This document shows, one piece after another, positions 42,879 to 44,920 of a stretch of 44,920 nucleotides of DNA (position 1 is its first letter; every line of letters starts with the position of its first letter). The translations under genes and the position numbers were made by a program. The notes below the pieces were generated by a model that saw nothing but the letters and a program-made list of their open reading frames with translations, ran no database searches and was not told where the DNA came from. Source of the stretch: Chromobacterium piscinae (GTDB lineage Bacteria > Pseudomonadota > Gammaproteobacteria > Burkholderiales > Chromobacteriaceae). The DNA lies in NCBI RefSeq assembly GCF_021129175.1, contig NZ_JAJOHV010000060.1:1-44920 (forward strand), given 5' to 3'.

Positions 42879-43734
42879 CTCCATCCTCCAGCCCCAGCGC
42901 ACGGCTCAGCGCCGCCAGCCGGGTCTCCAGCGCCATATCCAGCCGCACAGAACTGGCGTCGATCACGCAGCCGCCTCGACGCATCTGCGGATCCTCGACC
43001 CACTGCCACGCCGTCTCCGGCGTTTCCTGCCGCAGGAAGTCGCGCGCGGCGGCCAAATCTGCCGGATTGACGCGCAGACGGGCGCTGGACAGCGTGGACG
43101 GCAGCTCCGCCAGCGCCGCCTGCAACAACGGCAGCAAAACCTGCTCGTCCTGATCTATCTTCTGCTGCACCAACTTCTGGGCCAAACCCCAGGCAAGACG
43201 CAGCACATCCTGGGAAAGCGCCTGCTCCATTTGGGCCAGTTCGCTGGAAAAGCTCGCGCCCATCTCGCTCAATGCCTGCCAAGCCTGCTCCAGCCTGGGC
43301 AAGTGCTCGGCGCGCGCATCCGCCTCACCCCGCTCCCGCCCGGCCTGCAAGCCCTGTTCGAATCCTTCCGTCCGCCCCGCCTCCAGGCCGGCGTCATGGC
43401 CCGCCTGCCAGGCTTCCTGATGGATGGCCTCCAGCTCGGCGGCTGTGGGGTAGCCCAATGCCGGCGCTTCCGGCTCGGCCTCCTCAGTTTCGGCCTCGGC
43501 CTGCTCGGCCAGCGCTTCGGCCTCCGCCAGCGGAATCGGCGCAGACGGTTCGGATTCGGAGGCTGCGATGCGCTCGGCCAGGCTGGCGCCCGGGCGGCGC
43601 ATCTGCGCCATCGCCACCAATTGGGCCGGGGACAGCGCCTGGGTGAAGCCATCCAGCGATGCCGGGCTCCAACTGCTCCAGCTCTCCAAATCCTCGCCGG
43701 AAATGATGGGTCCGTTACTCGATGAGGCCTTCAT
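42859..43734 (-). CDS. fliH: Flagellar assembly protein FliH
   Basis: A 291-residue negative regulator and stator of FliI. A long acidic, Glu/Ala-rich N-terminal part (60-100) is followed by a GxxxG-like heptad segment ([26 protein letters not shown]) typical of FliH. A V-ATPase E-subunit-like C-terminal domain completes it ([26 protein letters not shown]...). It overlaps fliG by 20 bp. Confidence 0.93.
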   Translation of the reverse strand: MKASSSNGPIISGEDLESWSSWSPASLDGFTQALSPAQLVAMAQMRRPGASLAERIAASESEPSAPIPLAEAEALAEQAEAETEEAEPEAPALGYPTAAELEAIHQEAWQAGHDAGLEAGRTEGFEQGLQAGRERGEADARAEHLPRLEQAWQALSEMGASFSSELAQMEQALSQDVLRLAWGLAQKLVQQKIDQDEQVLLPLLQAALAELPSTLSSARLRVNPADLAAARDFLRQETPETAWQWVEDPQMRRGGCVIDASSVRLDMALETRLAALSRALGLEDGDERQPD

Positions 43735-44713
43735 CGCCGCCCTTGCTGCCTAGCACGATCTGGCCGTCGTCGGCGAGCTTGCGCACCACCTTGAGGATTT
43801 CCTTCTGCTCGGCCTCCACTTCGGACAGCTTGACCGGTCCCTTGGACTCCAGATCGTCGCGCAGCATTTCCGCCGCGCGCTGGGACATGTTGCGGAAGAT
43901 CTTTTCCTTGAGATCGGTGCTGGTGCCTTTCAGCGCGATCACCAGAGAGTCGGACTGGACTTCGCGCAGAATCGTCTGGATCGAGCGGTCGTCGATGTCC
44001 AGCAGGTTCTCGAACACGAACATCTTGTCCTGGATGCGCTGTGCCAGCTCGGGGTCGTACTCGCGGATGAAGCTGAGCGCCGACGCCTCGACGTTGCCGC
44101 CCATGAAGTTGAGGATTTCCGCGGTGAGGCCGACGCCGCCGGACGCGCTTTTCTTGATGCGGTCGGAACCCGACAGCAGCTGCGTCAGCACGTCGTTGAG
44201 TTCGCGCAGCGCCTGCGGCTGCACGCCTTCCAGCGTCGCGGTCCGGATCAGCACCTCGTTGCGCATCCGCTCCGGGAAGAAGGCCAGGATGGAGCTGGAC
44301 AGATCCGGCTCCAGATGCACCAGAATGGTGGCGATGATCTGCGGGTGCTCGTGGCGGATCAGATCGGCGGCGGACGACGGGTCCATCCACTTCAGACTCT
44401 CGATGCCGCTGTGATCGTTGCCCTGCATGATCTTGTCCAGCAGGTTGGCGGCCTTGTCCGGCCCCAGCGCCTCGATCAGCACGTTGCGCAGATATTCGTC
44501 GGACGCGCCGATGCTGGCGCGCGCGTCGCACTCCTTGCGGAATTCGGCCACCACCTCGTCGATCTGTTCGTAGCTGAGGTTGTTGATCGCCGCCATCGCC
44601 AGGGAAATCTTCTGCACTTCCTTGGGGCCGAGATACTTGAACACCTCGACCGCCTCGTTCTGGCCGAGACTGAACAACAGCACGGCGCTTTTGCGTATTC
44701 CGTTATCACTCAT
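43715..44713 (-). CDS. fliG: Flagellar motor switch protein FliG
   Basis: A 332-residue rotor protein. The N-terminal domain binds FliF. The middle domain has EHPQIIATILVHLEP, the EHPQR-type motif that binds FliM. The C-terminal domain has the charged torque helix near DDRSIQTILREVQSDSLVIALKG. It starts eight bases before the fliF stop. Confidence 0.96.
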   Translation of the reverse strand: MSDNGIRKSAVLLFSLGQNEAVEVFKYLGPKEVQKISLAMAAINNLSYEQIDEVVAEFRKECDARASIGASDEYLRNVLIEALGPDKAANLLDKIMQGNDHSGIESLKWMDPSSAADLIRHEHPQIIATILVHLEPDLSSSILAFFPERMRNEVLIRTATLEGVQPQALRELNDVLTQLLSGSDRIKKSASGGVGLTAEILNFMGGNVEASALSFIREYDPELAQRIQDKMFVFENLLDIDDRSIQTILREVQSDSLVIALKGTSTDLKEKIFRNMSQRAAEMLRDDLESKGPVKLSEVEAEQKEILKVVRKLADDGQIVLGSKGGDEGLIE

Positions 44714-44920
44714 CGGCGCTTATCCATTCCTTGATGACCTGGGCGGCCATGCGCGGATCAGACTTCACCAGCTCGCGCACGGCTTCCAGATTGCTGCTGT
44801 ATTGGCGCTTCTGCGCTTCGCGCGGGTCTTCGCCGGCGCCGGCCATCGCGGCGCCCGCGACACCGGACTCGCCTTCTTCTCCGGCCACGCCCAGCAAACG
44901 CCCTCCGGCGCCCGCAGCGC
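44706..44920 (-). CDS. fliF: Flagellar M-ring protein FliF, C-terminal fragment
   Basis: The open frame enters from the window edge and contributes about 70 C-terminal residues. EAQKRQYSSNLEAVRELVKSDPRMAAQVIKEWISADE is the FliG-binding tail of FliF. The gene is cut by the window, not broken. Confidence 0.9.
   Translation of the reverse strand, partial: AAGAGGRLLGVAGEEGESGVAGAAMAGAGEDPREAQKRQYSSNLEAVRELVKSDPRMAAQVIKEWISADE

Noticed and set aside
41178-43070. Long plus-strand open frame opposite fliI and fliH
   Set aside because: Antisense to two secure flagellar genes. Its His/Arg/Ala/Gln-rich composition marks it as a shadow.
1-44920. CRISPR arrays, tRNA or rRNA genes, insertion sequences and prophage attachment sites
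   Set aside because: Looked for regular repeats, tRNA-like cloverleaf motifs, transposase motifs and flanking direct repeats. None was found that could be supported.

Overview
The window reads as a chromosomal segment of a GC-rich betaproteobacterium of the Neisseriales, most likely Chromobacterium or a close relative. This is inferred from gene content and high GC, not from a database match. The content includes a neisserial-type trimeric porin, a pepP-ubiH-ubiI cluster, dacA-ybeD-lipB-lipA, a PilY1-type minor pilin operon, and a fliF-to-fliR flagellar operon. Almost all of the DNA is coding. The clearest departures in base composition are the region around 5.7-6.65 kb and the porin upstream region near 17.0-17.3 kb.

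Layout. 0.1-2.3 kb (minus): HAD phosphatase and threonine deaminase ilvA. 2.5-5.6 kb (plus): D,D-carboxypeptidase, YbeD/DUF493, lipB and lipA, closed by a strong terminator. 5.7-6.4 kb (minus): an unrecognised, lower-GC protein with a PD-(D/E)XK-like core. 6.55-11.1 kb (plus): a magnesium module made of a promoter, a structured leader and a short leader ORF, then a small protein resembling the MgtC C-terminal domain. A second leader ORF with the same first seven residues (MPEEPEP) and a second small protein follow, and then a long leader and the P-type ATPase mgtA. 11.4-15.0 kb (plus): a ThDP-dependent enzyme and an FAD L-amino-acid-oxidase-like enzyme in one operon. 15.0-16.9 kb (minus): a hexapeptide-repeat protein and a porin. 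17.1-19.5 kb (minus): a candidate small RNA, then an EnvZ/OmpR-like pair. 19.6-21.5 kb (minus): terC and htpX, divergent from an nhaR-like regulator at 21.7-22.6 kb. 22.7-28.8 kb (plus): fimT-pilV-pilW-pilX-pilY1-pilE. 28.8-34.2 kb (minus): acyl-CoA-binding protein, a TonB-like protein, dsbC, two ubiquinone-biosynthesis hydroxylases and pepP. 34.3-35.1 kb (minus): yebC. 35.2-44.9 kb (minus): fliR, fliQ, a GNAT acetyltransferase, fliP, O, N, M, L, K, J, I, H, G and the 3' end of fliF, which runs off the window.

The most interesting part is the magnesium module. Two tandem small genes each carry a short upstream ORF with a good Shine-Dalgarno site. Both short ORFs begin MPEEPEP, and they end 140 and 133 nt before the downstream start codons. 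The acidic/proline pattern matches the principle of enterobacterial MgtL (MEPDP...), where low magnesium makes the ribosome fall off the leader peptide. The downstream genes encode free-standing proteins that look like the C-terminal domain of MgtC, and mgtA follows. This suggests a Mg2+-sensing translational-attenuation system in a betaproteobacterium, used twice in a row. Other points of note are the ThDP/amino-acid-oxidase pair, a lectin-like N-terminus on PilY1, a GNAT gene embedded by four-base overlaps between fliP and fliQ, and a candidate sRNA between the porin and the EnvZ/OmpR-like genes.
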